Assembly: GCA_005406025.1 (NCBI GenBank) | Contig: BGZK01000539.1 | Location: 302,886 to 366,885, forward strand | DNA from: Eumeta japonica | Lineage: Eukaryota > Arthropoda > Insecta > Lepidoptera > Psychidae | Length of the DNA stretch: 64,000 bases | Reading direction: 5' to 3' | Shown here: positions 1-11,300 of the stretch, piece by piece | Position numbering within the stretch: position 1 is the stretch's first letter | How the letters are laid out: every line of letters starts with the position of its first letter | Position numbers and translations under genes: made by a program | Notes under the pieces: generated by a model | The model's input: the letters and a program-made list of their open reading frames with translations, nothing else | Told to the model about the DNA's origin: nothing | The model's database searches: none

Positions 1-330
1 GATTTAATCAAAAGATTTCATACAATCCTCCAGTCTCATGTGGCATAAAAATTAACCCAGAACAATTCGGAGAATGTGCTTTAGAAATAGCAAAACTGTT
101 ATGTAAATCAATATAATTGGTACTACATGCCTTCTTCTATTTACAAAATATTAATGCGTGGTGAAAGCATCATACGATATGATGCTGTTTTACCTTTGGG
201 TCAGTTTTCGGAAATGCACAGGAATCGAGACATAAGGATTATAAAAAAATTAGGCTACGTCAGAGGCGAAAATGTTCTAGAGAAGCTACAAACGAAGATG
301 TTTTTCATACTTTATTATTTATTGTACATT
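1..330 (+). pseudogene. Frameshifted remnant of an unidentified insect repeat-type protein
   Basis: Two adjacent plus-strand frames read as one broken protein. The first (about 48-110) contains NPEQFGECALEIAKLLCK. The second (from about 112) contains YNWYYMPSSIYKILMRG and then LPLGQFSE. The join needs one frameshift near 108-112, and the reading decays after about 300. The pattern resembles, from memory, a repeated uncharacterised insect protein family of probable transposon origin with motifs like WYYMP...HKILIHG and LPIGQLSEE. I cannot name the family. It lies in the unread 3' part or flank of the UGT gene, on the opposite strand. The left end is cut by the window. Confidence is moderate that it is a broken coding sequence, low on identity. 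Confidence 0.4.
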
Positions 331-1192
331 CTAACCTTAAATTTACAGTCTAAGAAAAACTCCTAAAAAGATTACTAAATCTTTAACGGAAGACACAAAA
401 TTTATTAGATTTTTCTGACTAACGACTTATTTTGAATAAAATTAGATATAACAATAAATTTAGTTTGATTTAGCTATCTCATTAATGTTTTGATTAGTTT
501 TATATTTTTCTTTTTTTATGTAGGTATACCTTAAAAATAAATATTCGAAATTAAATTTGTAATTTTTGACAATAATTAATTTTTCCATGTTAATTATTAT
601 ATTAAAATTATTTTATCGAATTGTACTAGTAGTTTATTTATTCTTCTAAATAATCCCAAAATTTCAAAATTTTAGCTCTAAAAACAGTGGAGTTATAGAT
701 TTATGACATATGTTTCCCCGCGGTCCATAGTGCAACGCCCCGCACCGGAGATAGCAATGTAGCCGCATTATTTAGAATGTTATTCTACCATGCAACATAA
801 ATATTTTGGGACAGATATCAACGGCTGCTATAATATACTTCGCTAAATATTTTTCTGTAAAAGTATTCCACAATTTTCCTAAAACATTACGCTGCTTCTC
901 TTTCGATTTTTATTTTAATCGGTTTACTAGTTTAGTTGTGAAACCTATTGAATAAACACTTCAGCAAATTGCATCAAAAGTAAAGACGTAATACGTAAAA
1001 GTAATCGATTTGACAGATAACGCATGGACAATCTGTCAAATCTTATGGATTTTACGAGTTACGTTGCGATTTTTGATAGATTTATTACACTTGTATGGAC
1101 ACAAATACTAATTGTCCCTATTCACATCCACGTATTTTCATATGATTCCCGATCGACAAAGAGATCCCGTGTCTTCGGGCATTGACACTTAC
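331..1192. other. Non-coding stretch downstream of UGT exon 3
   Basis: This should be the start of the intron that follows UGT exon 3, since that exon ends in phase 2 at a good donor. I looked on the minus strand for the UGT C-terminal exon (WW.EYV-type motif, membrane anchor, basic tail) and did not find it. The sequence is AT-rich with no open frame of note. Confidence 0.5.
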
Positions 1193-1409
1193 CGCGTTTC
1201 GAGCATTTCGCCGACGGCATCAATCAAGTGTTCTCTGGTCAGGTCGCTGTACGACACCACGGTGGCCATGCCGGCGTCCCTCAGCGCCGCTGCGTTGCCG
1301 TACTGGTCACCAAACAGCGGTATAGCCACCATCGGTATACCGGAGTCCACAGCCTCGATGGTGCTGAGGATTCCGGCGTGGGAGATGAACACTTTTACGT
1401 TATCGTGAC
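1193..1409 (-). CDS. UGT exon 3 (donor-sugar signature)
   Basis: The acceptor is a polypyrimidine tract ending in cattccag just above 1409; the donor GTAAGT is at 1187-1192. The exon is 217 nt. Its first two bases complete an Arg codon split by intron 2, giving ILRHDNVKVFISHAG. It carries the UGT signature from FISHAG to PLFGDQ, whose Asp-Gln pair contacts the sugar in the family. It ends in ...EMLETR with two bases of a codon, so at least one more exon must follow outside the window. Confidence 0.9.
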
Positions 1410-4400
1410 CTGGAATGTTAAAAAAAAAACTTAAGAAGGGATGAAGCTGTTTAAACTGTAATAAATCACGATTAAAAGGTTAGATTCCTCGTTTCTGGTT
1501 ATCTCTTAACGCTTTTATTGTATCGTTGGAGTAATAACAATATAATATAGTATGTAATGTAGCACAGTATTCGTTTCTTTGGTTAATTCTAGTAAGAAGT
1601 TTACCAATAAAATATCGTAAGTAAATGTGGTATGTACTGCGTATACTTATGTATATGTGTTAAAATAGTTAAACATTAAGAAACAACACCAATATAAAAT
1701 TCAATTCAAATATAATAGTATTAGTTTTCGCCCGCCGCTCTATCGGCTTGGATGTAGAATTAATTTTTCCATGGACAGCATGAACGGTCTACATAAAGAT
1801 GTAGACCGTTCATGTTGTCCATGATGATTTCGATCACGTGACTGCTCTTGATTCCAATTTCGGTCTCGAACAAGATAGCCGGTTTTGCCTTCGATTCAAT
1901 TCTGATGAAATTATCTCCAGGGACCCATAGATACTCTGACACGGAAAAGAAGTGTACTGCCCTTATTTTTTACTATTATGAAATGATCTCGTCACATTTT
2001 CGATCCTATTCTGAAACGATCTCGTCACATTGTCGATTCTATTATGAAACGATCTCGACACATTTTCGATCCTATTATGAAACGATCTCGTCACATTTTC
2101 GATCCTATTATGAAAACGATCTCGTCACATTCTCGATCCCGATCCCTGACTTCTAGTGGCTCCTATCACAGACCGATGTTTAACTTGACCTTCTCTTATC
2201 AATATCCATCGCCATATGTAAAGAATTCTTTCTATGCTCACAGGAACCTAATATTTACGTTAAGAAAAAAATAGATGACCCAAAGTTTACATAATTTACA
2301 GGCTTCATACTTTCGATTGGTATATAATTTCTTCGTTAAATTAATGAGTGCAATGTTTAAAAAAATAATTTAAGAATTTCTAATTAAACGTTGTCTGGGC
2401 CGGATTTTTTAACCAACCCACTAGCGATATATTTCTTAACATTATTACATTTATATAAAATGTGTTCCGTCCAACAAACAAATGGGTGAAGGTCGTTTCT
2501 AATTCGGATTCTCTACTAATATACATGACGAACGAATTTATTCTATGCCTACGCGGGCGGAGTCGCGGGCGAAGGTTGTAATTTTTATAAAGGAAAAATT
2601 ATATATTTTAGAATGTAATATCAAAACTGTCTTAAAATCAACGGAGCAGCACTCACGCAGTATGTCATATTGCGGCAGCCAGCGCCTGGTCATCACGTTC
2701 CTCGGCATGTTGGGGATGTCGTCGCCGTCCCATTTCCATAACACTCTTAATGGTAATTTGGAGAAGAACGATAATAACACGTTCAGCTTTTCTTTCGGCA
2801 GCGTGGAATCCTTCACCGTTGAGCCCAGGTTTATGTATATGACCCCGTTTTCCGCTTCGTTTATGAACCTTTCGAGGTCCTGGAGAAAAAACGCGAGAGA
2901 ATTTTGAGAAAAAAAATACTTTATTAAAAATCGAAAACAAGAAAAGAGCGCGTGTCCAGAGTACACGTGTCAGAAGTGAAACTTCTTTGGCAACATTAAT
3001 TAAAATCAGTAAGATTGTTCATAAATAATCAGAGATACCAATTAAAGACTAAAATTATAGATAAAAATTGATGAAAGATCAAAAATGAGATATTGTAGAT
3101 ATTTAAAGGATTGAGGCATAGTACTGAAAAGATTTCTATAAAAATTTTAAACTTAAAATTACGATGATATTTTGAATAATGCAGTAATTGATAAATGAAT
3201 ACTAATAAAAAAATATATTGTACAAATAATGTAATATTGTTGTCGGGCAAGAAAATAAAAATTATATGTACTTTTTGTATTTAAAATCATTATGATAAAG
3301 GATGTTTGAGCAATGTACATTTTTTTTTTGCGTTTTAAAGAAAAGCTATTTTATTATTATATTCATAGACAATTATGTACAAACATATAATGTACTCAAA
3401 TTTGGCATTATCATTGTTGTTGTTATAATTATTAGTAAATTTCATTTATAATGATATGATTAACATACTTTTATTTATTTAATAATTAAAGATTTGTAGA
3501 AGTTATAATAAGAAATACACGTTTTACATTCAACATAATTCAGGAGCCCCGTAAAAAGAATTCCCTCTACAGCAATAGAGCACAGCATGCTTACTACTTT
3601 TGTCTCTTTCTTTCTGGCGATCTGTCCGGTTGCTCTCTCCGTCTTTTAAAGTCTAAAATCGTGACGGCCTCATCATCCCGTTATTATTACGCCGTGACGC
3701 GACCCTGAAATTTCACTCTCAACGCGCCCAAAGAAGTTTCACTTCAAAAATCATAGTACGGTTTATACGTATTTAGGTAAACAAATAGACAAATAAAATG
3801 AAGTACATCCAGTGTTTATTAAAATTTATAATTTATATTAGGAGAACGTATGGTTGTATATTTCGTGTATTATATGAAAATCCATATTTTTTGTTTTAAA
3901 AAACAGAGTGTCAAACAATATCGTCTACGCTGGTCCAATGCGATTTGTCACATTTTCATATCGCTGAAGGTTTTAATGAAACTTCTTTTCACGCAAAGTT
4001 TCATCACTATGTTCTTCTCCTTGGCCGTTACAGCGAGTGATAATTGAAGTTTCAATTTGCACACGAGGGCATGAACTTGTTTAGCACCTCCCGCCTCACA
4101 GGCGGAAGTCATAACCACTGGACCTATTATTGCTCATGTTATCTATATCTTTCTTCACTTCTATGAATGAACATGAACATAATCCGATTAACAAAACAGT
4201 AGAGCGAGAAAATCAGTACATTAAAGATATTTGACAAAAACTACTCTGAGGCGCATTATAAACTTTGACAGAATATATTAAAATGGGTTTTAGAGTTTTT
4301 GGCTATCTGTCTGTATATTTGTTCGTGCACTCTGAAAGAACTACTGGACAGAATTTAATGAAATTTGTTATGGTAATAGTTGGTAACCTGGATTATCATA

Positions 4401-7400
4401 TGGGTTATTTTCGTCGTTATTACGTAAGATCATAAAAATGGTTAGTTAATAGATATAGTTTTAAAAAGCGCGCGTTTTCCTCGACACAATAAAGATATGT
4501 GGTATCCATAGTAAAATTCTCTTGCCGCCTTGGAGGGAGGGTGGGGTTAGGGGAGAGGAATGTGGGCGCCAATTTGGAGTTTTGCAACATGATTCAAGCA
4601 ATATATTCAATCAAATCAATATAAATAAATATGAATAAAAGCACCTATATGCTTTCAATATTGTAAGAGATCTTATCGCATATATGCGATATTGGAATAT
4701 ATTCCAGGATATTTCATATATGTTCGGGTGTATTTATTTCAAATATTTTACCCTTAATTCCAATTGCGCTTCGGAGCTGACATACATAACGTGACCATTT
4801 ATTTATTTTGTCAGACCGGGACACAACTGCGGAAATATATATATAATAAAAAAAGTGTTTTTGTGTTTTACAAGAATTTGGGTGGAAGGGATTTATCTGT
4901 CCTGCACACACGCGTCGGTGCAGCACCGCGCGGGCGGGCGGCGCGCTCAGCCGTCATCTGCCTCCCCGTGCGGGGCGTCGGGCCACGCATTTCGAGCGGA
5001 AAAAATAAATTTTAAACTATTGTTGGGTCTGCTTGCAAAACCGGGACTATGTTGGCTTCGTTGGGGACATCAGGACAGACTGCCTGAATCCAGGACTGTC
5101 CCGCCCAAACCGGGACGTATGGTCACGTAAGACATGCACCACTTTTAAGGTTCCGAGCCAAAATTGGCAAAAACGGAACCCTTATAGTTTCGTCATATCC
5201 GTCTGTCCGTATGTCACAAGAATTTTATTCAAAAACGACTAAATGTATATTGATGACATTTGGAGTATATTTGTCTTGTATAAGCCGCTATTTAGTTTGG
5301 TAATTAAATAACAAAGACAAATATTTCTAGGGGGACCCTTTATACATGTAACAGAAGCTGAATAAAAAATATTTCAGCAAACATCAACATGTGATATATA
5401 GTTCGCCAGTTCTTTTAAAAACATTATGGTTTCTAAGCAATTTTTTTTTATTGAATTTTTTCGGATGTAATCTCTCCGAAATCAGCACAAACTGTGTCCC
5501 CTTCCTTTATTTTTTAAATCGTACTTTTAAAAAAATATGATATCAATACAAAGGTAACCCTTAATAAATACTCAATTTCTTTGTAGTAACGATTACGGAA
5601 CCCTACACTGAGCATGGTACGACATACTCTTAGCCGTTTTTTTTGAATATACGTTTTTCTGTTTAAATTTGAAAATGTGTGAAAAAATTCTATTGTTTTA
5701 ACTTCAAAGTTTGCAAGAATTAGAAAATAAAATAAAACGTGACTATGCAACTCCCAATCTTTACAGAAAAAATAAAATAAATTGCACAGTTTTTGAAAAA
5801 GTGAACAATCATTTAATTTTAAGTTTGTCCGAATTTTGGAGGACCACTATATTAACAGGCTTGATTTAAACTATTTGTAATTATTACATTGTAAAGAATT
5901 GTTGGTAACCGCACTTGACACGCATTTAACCGATTTTTTTGTGTATGCTAGTATTAAATTATGACTAATATTAACTTATGTCACATAATTATTTATAGAT
6001 TTATGAATATCTTAAAAATATTACGCAATACTTGTGATGTCTCGATGAAGTGATTATTAGCGGTAGCAATTTAAGTTTACAGTTGAAATATCTTTGAATA
6101 GTCTGTGTTAAGACTTTGTGTGAGATTATTAACATAAATTAGTTCGCTTCTATGTATTTGCTTTTAGATCGCTATAAAAAGAATTTTTAAAGTTCAATCT
6201 CATCAAGGCAGTTGTTCAAAAATTTTCGTATTTCGATATACTTAATTTTGGAGTATGGTATATTAATGGGTTTGATACAAAAGCAGAAAGTAAGGCAAAA
6301 ACGATAGCGACGATCGAATGTAATCGGATATGTTTATAAATCACTTTATACCACTGAAAGAATACAGTGATAAAGAAAGGCTTGTAGGTCGAGGGCGATA
6401 AGAAGCGTGTTTGTCAACAAATTAAATGCGGGTTTTTTCTTCTCGTCATCGTGCATAGAATACGAATTGCGTTAAATGCCAAAGCAAAAGTAAAATTGTA
6501 AATCAATATGCGTGCTATTTGATAGAAATATCTGACAGTTCGTCGCGGATCGAAATGATACTCAATAGTACTTCAATACTTTGGTAATAAATAACAAAGA
6601 CGAGATCTAAACCCTTTAACAGTAACATTACAAATAATTTCGCAACTGCTGACGATACGGAGTTCGTTGGAATGAAGTAATGATATTGCGTTTCCGTCCC
6701 TTAAGTGGGTCATTGAACTGTCGAGATGCGTAACAAACAAACGCTCGTGCGTCGTGAAGGTAACTTTCACAATTTTTTAATAACTTGTATGTGTATTTGA
6801 TTTTTTCTATCCTCTGAATGAGTAATAATACTACTTTAGTGTATTTTGGAAGAAATACAATCTGAGTTTTTTCAAATCAATCAAATAGTTTTTTCAAATC
6901 AAAGTGATTTGAAATAGTGTTTTCAAATCAAAGTGATTTGAAAAAAACTAAATTACCTTTTAAGATTACTAAACGTTTGATTAAGAAAATTATTAGGGTC
7001 AGATATTTAATCCGAATATCTATTGCTTAATAAGATATCGATGTTCAATGTGTTCAGGAGTTTTTATTGATATGCTATTGTTATTTAAATATAAGTAATT
7101 ATATACTCACTGTTGGTATCACCCTTGGACTTCTAAGATGTATACCTCCAATGTCGATGACGTTATCAGGTCTGGTGAACCCTCCGAATACAGACTGATG
7201 CGTGTTGACGAAAGTCAAGCTGGCGTTCGATGCGATGCTCTCCAGGGTCGGCAAATCGTCTCCAAGAAATTTATACAGGAACACGTGATCGGTCACCTGT
7301 GATCCTACATAATAAACCCAGTTCGTGGCATGATACAGCACGTAGCTTACGAGCCTTTCCAGAAACCATGGTTCCCGGCCGTAATGCAGACCGGATTGAG

Positions 7401-7938
7401 AGATGTAGGAAGGATTGAAACTAATGCCCAGCCTGTTGAATTGCCAAGTTTGAACAGGCTGAGGGTTGTACGATATGTACGGTGCACTCAGGTTGGCGGC
7501 TAGAGCTAAGCCGCAGTCACTATTAAAAGACTCGACCAGAATAACGTCGAAACGCGGCCGCATCCTCAGCATGTGCAGCACCTGATGGTTGTTCATCAGA
7601 GTCTTGCAGTCGTCGTTACCGGATTTCGTGGCCACCAGGGTCTCGAACGGCAGCCGCACCACTTCGTTGTCTATCACCGATTCGAAGGACAGCCCCTTGT
7701 ACACAAGATTTTCACTGAGGAGCACATCCCTGTACGAGGACGGCGCGTCCTGCATGGGGAAGTGGCTTATCAGGGTCACTTCGTGATTCCTGTTCGCCAG
7801 CTCCCTGAACAGGCTGCGATACGTGAGATAATTGTTGCGATCCAGGGATGGAAAGACGCCGAGTATCTTATAGCACTCCCCGACGAGTACGATGCCGGCG
7901 AGCTGGATCGCCACCGGTACGAGTCCGATCGGGTACAT
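1193..7938 (-). CDS. UDP-glycosyltransferase, 3' end outside window
   Basis: Exons 7111-7938, 2657-2879 and 1193-1409 join in frame (phases 0 and 1; the third ends in phase 2) to about 422 residues of a protein usually near 520. UGTs transfer sugar from UDP-sugar to small lipophilic substrates in the ER lumen, serving detoxification in insects. Start: ATG at 7936-7938, followed by a hydrophobic signal (residues 1 to about 20). N-terminal acceptor domain: residues 24-270, with ILGVFP and NHEVTLISHFP. Exon 2 has GVIYINLGS and RVLWKWDGDDIP. Exon 3 has the full UGT signature FISHAG...IPLFGDQ. The His normally 16 residues before the H of RGH is Asn36 here (DRNNY), so activity or acceptor chemistry may be altered. 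The C-terminal membrane anchor and tail are missing because the window ends. Subfamily not assigned. Confidence 0.9.
1723..1765 (+). repeat. Leader of a GATC-rich repeat family, copy 1
   Basis: The segment (core cgcccgccgctct, then cttggatgtagaatt) matches a similar one at 43093-43140 (core cgcccgcggctcc, then cttgatttagaat). Both stand upstream of a GATC-rich tandem array. An antisense relative is at 2527-2572. Such cgcccgcg-type sequences are common in lepidopteran genomes and may be ends of a non-LTR element; that assignment is from memory. Confidence 0.4.
1770..1823. repeat. Near-perfect hairpin, 25-nt arms, 4-nt loop
   Basis: Arms 1770-1794 and 1799-1823 are reverse complements with a single mismatch, around the loop aaag. 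It sits in UGT intron 2. No relation in sequence to the other hairpins of the window. Confidence 0.85.
1976..2148. repeat. 33-bp tandem repeat, five copies
   Basis: Units begin with gatctc at 1985, 2018, 2051, 2084 and 2118 (steps 33, 33, 33, 34). The core is gatctcgtcacattttcgat. Because 33 is a multiple of three, one frame is open and gives an 11-residue repeat, but it is simple repeat DNA in a UGT intron, not a gene. Confidence 0.9.
2527..2572 (-). repeat. Fragment related to the cgcccgcg repeat leader
   Basis: Read on the minus strand it gives cttcgcccgcgactccgccc, the same type of sequence as 1723-1765 and 43093-43140. Likely the end of a mobile element in UGT intron 2. Confidence 0.35.
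2657..2879 (-). CDS. UGT exon 2
   Basis: The acceptor ttctccag lies just above 2879 and the donor GTGAGT is at 2651-2656. It is 223 nt, entering in phase 0 and leaving in phase 1. It continues exon 1 directly (...RVIPT then DLERFINEAENGVIY), so no exon is missing between them. It encodes the linker and start of the C-terminal Rossmann-like domain: INLGS, LPKEKLNVLL, RVLWKWDGDDIP and RRWLPQYDIL, all standard UGT landmarks. Confidence 0.92.
2973..3745. mobile_element. Putative non-autonomous element bounded by 18-bp inverted repeats
   Basis: gaagtgaaacttctttgg at 2973-2990 recurs exactly as its reverse complement at 3728-3745. The interior is AT-rich and non-coding at left. At right (about 3540-3745) is a more GC-rich segment that looks like a dispersed lepidopteran repeat. 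The whole lies in UGT intron 1. Target-site duplications were not established. Confidence 0.4.
4060..4140 (-). repeat. tRNA-derived SINE-like fragment
   Basis: On the minus strand, ccagtggttatgacttccgc followed by ctgtgaggcgggagg resembles a pol III box A and tRNA D/anticodon region. The B-box half is decayed. It lies in UGT intron 1. Confidence 0.4.
4905..4995. other. GC-rich islet in UGT intron 1
   Basis: About 90 bases of strongly GC-rich sequence (gcgcgggcgggcggcgcgct and neighbours) in otherwise AT-rich DNA. No convincing exon or splice sites. Could be a regulatory element or repeat fragment. Confidence 0.4.
5147..5612. repeat. Dispersed repeat with ggttccg / cggaaccc ends
   Basis: Starts with ggttccgagcc and has the stretch gtccgtctgtccgtatgtca-like text typical of a very common lepidopteran repeat; it ends with attacggaaccctac. 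Related copies are at 29817-29890 and 43905-44575. Non-coding; in UGT intron 1. Confidence 0.5.
5613..7110. other. Rest of UGT intron 1
   Basis: AT-rich, no exon needed or seen, since exons 1 and 2 are contiguous in protein. The only structure is two palindromic units with core caaatcaaagtgatttg, 30 bp apart, at 6888-6943. Confidence 0.6.
7111..7938 (-). CDS. UGT exon 1 (signal peptide and acceptor domain)
   Basis: The exon is 828 nt (276 codons, phase 0) with donor GTGAGT at 7105-7110. The open frame extends ten codons upstream to a TTG, but the first ATG is at 7936-7938 and puts the signal (IGLVPVAIQLAGIVLVG) at the N-terminus, so I chose it. It covers the substrate-binding half: ILGVFPSLDRNNYLTYRSLF, FDVILVESFNSDCGLALA, then DVFLYKFLG-type and IGGIHLRSP landmarks. 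The catalytic His position is Asn36. Confidence 0.93.
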
Positions 7939-8300
7939 TTCGCGTGCGTTTCGTGGCGCAGTCGGCAAGTTACTAGGGCGTAAATCGAGTCGTGGTGTCT
8001 AATAATAGGTGGAAGTGAGGTAATCGCGCCGACGCCGCCGCTCGTTTCGTCACTGGTAGAAATATTCGGTCGGCGGCGATCGCGCGGCATTGAACGTGAC
8101 CTCAATTTGCATGCGACGGGTCCTCGCCGGCGCCGGCGACCGGTTCTGAACTTTGTCCCGTGGAATACGAACGTTGACGTCTATGCCGCGTTGTCTATCA
8201 TTCGTTGACCCCGGTGTACGATTGTTTCTCGCCGTCGAGGATATGATTTAAGGGTACCGTAGCCGAAGTGAAACGTAAACGGGACGCTTCTAGTATCGTC
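7939..8300 (-). promoter_or_regulatory. GC-rich 5' flank of the UGT gene
   Basis: The 360 bases upstream of the UGT start are GC-rich compared with the surrounding DNA. I see no TATA box at a fitting distance, and an upstream non-coding exon cannot be excluded. Offered only as the likely promoter / 5'UTR area. Confidence 0.35.
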
Positions 8301-11300
8301 ATGTATGTCTGTACCGCGGCTATCCGCTGCGGCATATAATCGATTTTTAATCGCTTCTCATGAAATTCTATTGAAAGGTGTTTCATATCGATCGCTATGT
8401 AACCATTTCGTAAAGAAATGAAGAAGAACAAATTGAATGATGGACGATTTTGCTGGTCAATTCCAGAAAGTTCCATATTTTCTAAATTAGAATAGCTGGA
8501 AAATACAAAACAAATTTTCGAGTTCCAAAAAAAGAAAAACTAGAACACTTTTTAACTGGTATTACAAATCGATTGATTTATCGGTGTAATCAATCGATTC
8601 GTTTACAAGTGGAAGTTATTTTTTTTCCAACAATATGTTTATATTAAATTGACCGATTTTTTTAAGGATTTAAACTGATTCGATATTGCAAATAAAAATA
8701 TTTTAAAAAGTTATTAAGAAATTACTAAAGATATTGTCAACTAATCAAGCTTAAATTTTGAAAAAATCTGAACCAAATGTTTATTTAGATGTTGTGAGGC
8801 TACTTTTATCAGTCGATCGTTTTAAAAGTTGTAAAAACATTTTTTTTAATTCTGCTTTAATTACACCTCTCGATTAAGTTGACCAATATCGATAACCCTT
8901 GCATTATTCGATAAAGTTTGTTAAATAATGTGTTTACGAAAATTTATAATCAGTCCATTACAAGTGTTAAAAAAAATAGTCCATTCAAAAATTTCTGTAT
9001 AACGATTTTTTGGCCAAATTAATCCATTTAATTGGGTTAATGGCATTCGACATAGTATTATGGAAAATAGAGTTAAATTTTACCATTTTATTAGATTAAA
9101 AATGATATTAAAAAAAAAATCCATTTTATAAGTTTTGTTTTTGATAATATTCAAACATTTACTTTTCCGATCAGTCTGGCTTTTAGAAATACTAAATTGA
9201 TTGAAAGCCTTTCGCATACAAGTCGGCAGCAGTTGATCTATTCAAAAGTATTAGATACTAACTAACATATACACCTACGCCTCTCATCCCACGCAGAGCA
9301 GCTTTCAACACACACACGCGCAAACAAGCATGAACCCCTTCCTCATTTACGGACAGGAGAGATAAACACATGTAAATCACAGTTAATACTGTCAGAATAA
9401 GTTGACTAAATGTTGACTTCTTAAGATCTGCTGAAAATTCAATTTTTTCAATTTTCTTAGCGGGAAGTTACATTGAAAAATGAAAGTTTATTTTTGCGGC
9501 TCCATTGCATGGGCCGTCGTTGGAAAAGTGTTTCAAAATGATTTAGAAGTATTTTTAGGTATTTATTAACATTCCAGAAAATATATGCTATTTAATGAAT
9601 AACATACCGGATCAAACTTGCAACAATATTAAGTGAAAATATTTTTTTAACTGCCTCCGTAGGACAGCAGTATATTAGTGGTAGGAGTCAGAGTAGACGT
9701 ATTCTGTTACAGATATAAATTGAGCAATCGATGTCAACATCAATTAGTACAACATCCAGTAGGATGTTGTACTAATTGATATTGACAATGAAATATCACC
9801 GTATTTTTAAATGGTAAATTGACCGATAGAATTTATATTAGATACAATTTAAATAGGTCTGTATAAAAACTAAAAAGTTATAAAAAATATCTCGGTTATT
9901 TTTGTTTTTCCGATTTTAAATTCGTTGCTAGATCTCCAGTCCCTTTTAAATTATTAGTGTTAATGCGTATTTTGTCAAGTGTCAGTTATTTTTAACATTT
10001 ATGACCAAACGCGTTTTAATGTGTAAACCAAATAAATTATATTCAACTACCTGAAAAATAAGAATATTTAATTTTTTTTTTAATAGAACATGTTTTCAAT
10101 GTCGATCGGATGTTAATGTATTATTGAAAATAACTGAAAAATTTAGCATATTTTTCTTAAGCTTAATAAGTAATAAGAATTGAAATACAAAAAATAAGTA
10201 TTATAAAAAATGGATCCATGTCATACTTTATTCTTCTTTTGTTATTAATTTATCCTACATTGTTTATTCAATGAAAACAATATGAATTTCGATGAAACAA
10301 AAACATTTTAATGAATGGAGTTACATTTCACCTGTCGTTGCCGACGCCGCGACGAGACACCATTGTAAGTCTTCATGTCAGGGTTCGCAAATGGAAAAAA
10401 ATGCATGAGAATAAAAAAAAATGTATAGTTACATTCAGTCGGATAATAATTTTTAAGGTCGTGTTTGTTATACAAAAATATTCATTACGAAAATCAAACC
10501 TACAATTTTCATAAAATTTGAGTTACTAAAATGACTATCTGTCTTCTCGATTTTGAGCGCTTAAAACGAAAAACGGAGCCATTCACAGGATCGCTTCGTA
10601 TCGATCAGTTCGTCTGTCACAACGGCTTTTTTTTTTTCCAAAATTATGTAACCTACGAACGTGCAATTATAACATGATGTTAGGTGTCAATAAAACACAG
10701 ATAATCGCCAATGTCACCAAAAAAAAAAAATGTATATATATTTTGTCGAGCCCAGAAAGCACGAAAGTATTGTTTCTCATATTTTTGAAATCAAGATTAT
10801 TAATGTATTCTTTCATAATTATCAGAGGTGTAAGAATGATATCTTTTGATCAAGTCAATAAATTTCAACGTGACTTGCCTTGTTCCACGTAGTTTAATTG
10901 AACTGAACCTGAAATCTGTAGCTTTTGTCGTAGCCACGGTACATACAAAATTGCCGGATCTCCTTTATTTTATTACGCAGAAAGAAATATTTTTGAACAC
11001 AGTACGAACATCTTAGCTCCTGAGGCGTTTTTATTTTATTTAAGTTTGATGTATTTCATTAGATGGATGCTATACATATACTGAAAAATGAAGTCTACCC
11101 ATTAGGCGCATGACGTGAGCGCCGTCTAGTGTCTGCAACTTTGGCGGTTTTGTTAAATAAAAAACGTAATAAAACATAGAAAATTTATTTAAAATACTGA
11201 TTGTAGTAGTTAATAAGTGCAAATATCTGTTTAATTTTATTGTTAAAAACATATAATTCTTAACTTTATTGATAAAAAGTGAGTATTATCTGTGTATTTA

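Noticed and set aside
1976..2148. Regular direct repeats that could suggest a CRISPR array
   Set aside because: Units are directly adjacent with no unique spacers, and the genome is animal.
1848..2156. Open frame of 102 codons with an 11-residue repeat
   Set aside because: It is the translation of a 33-bp tandem repeat in a UGT intron and has no start context or family motif.
7573..7983. Plus-strand open frame of 136 codons
   Set aside because: It is antisense to UGT exon 1 and exists only because that GC-rich coding exon has few stops.
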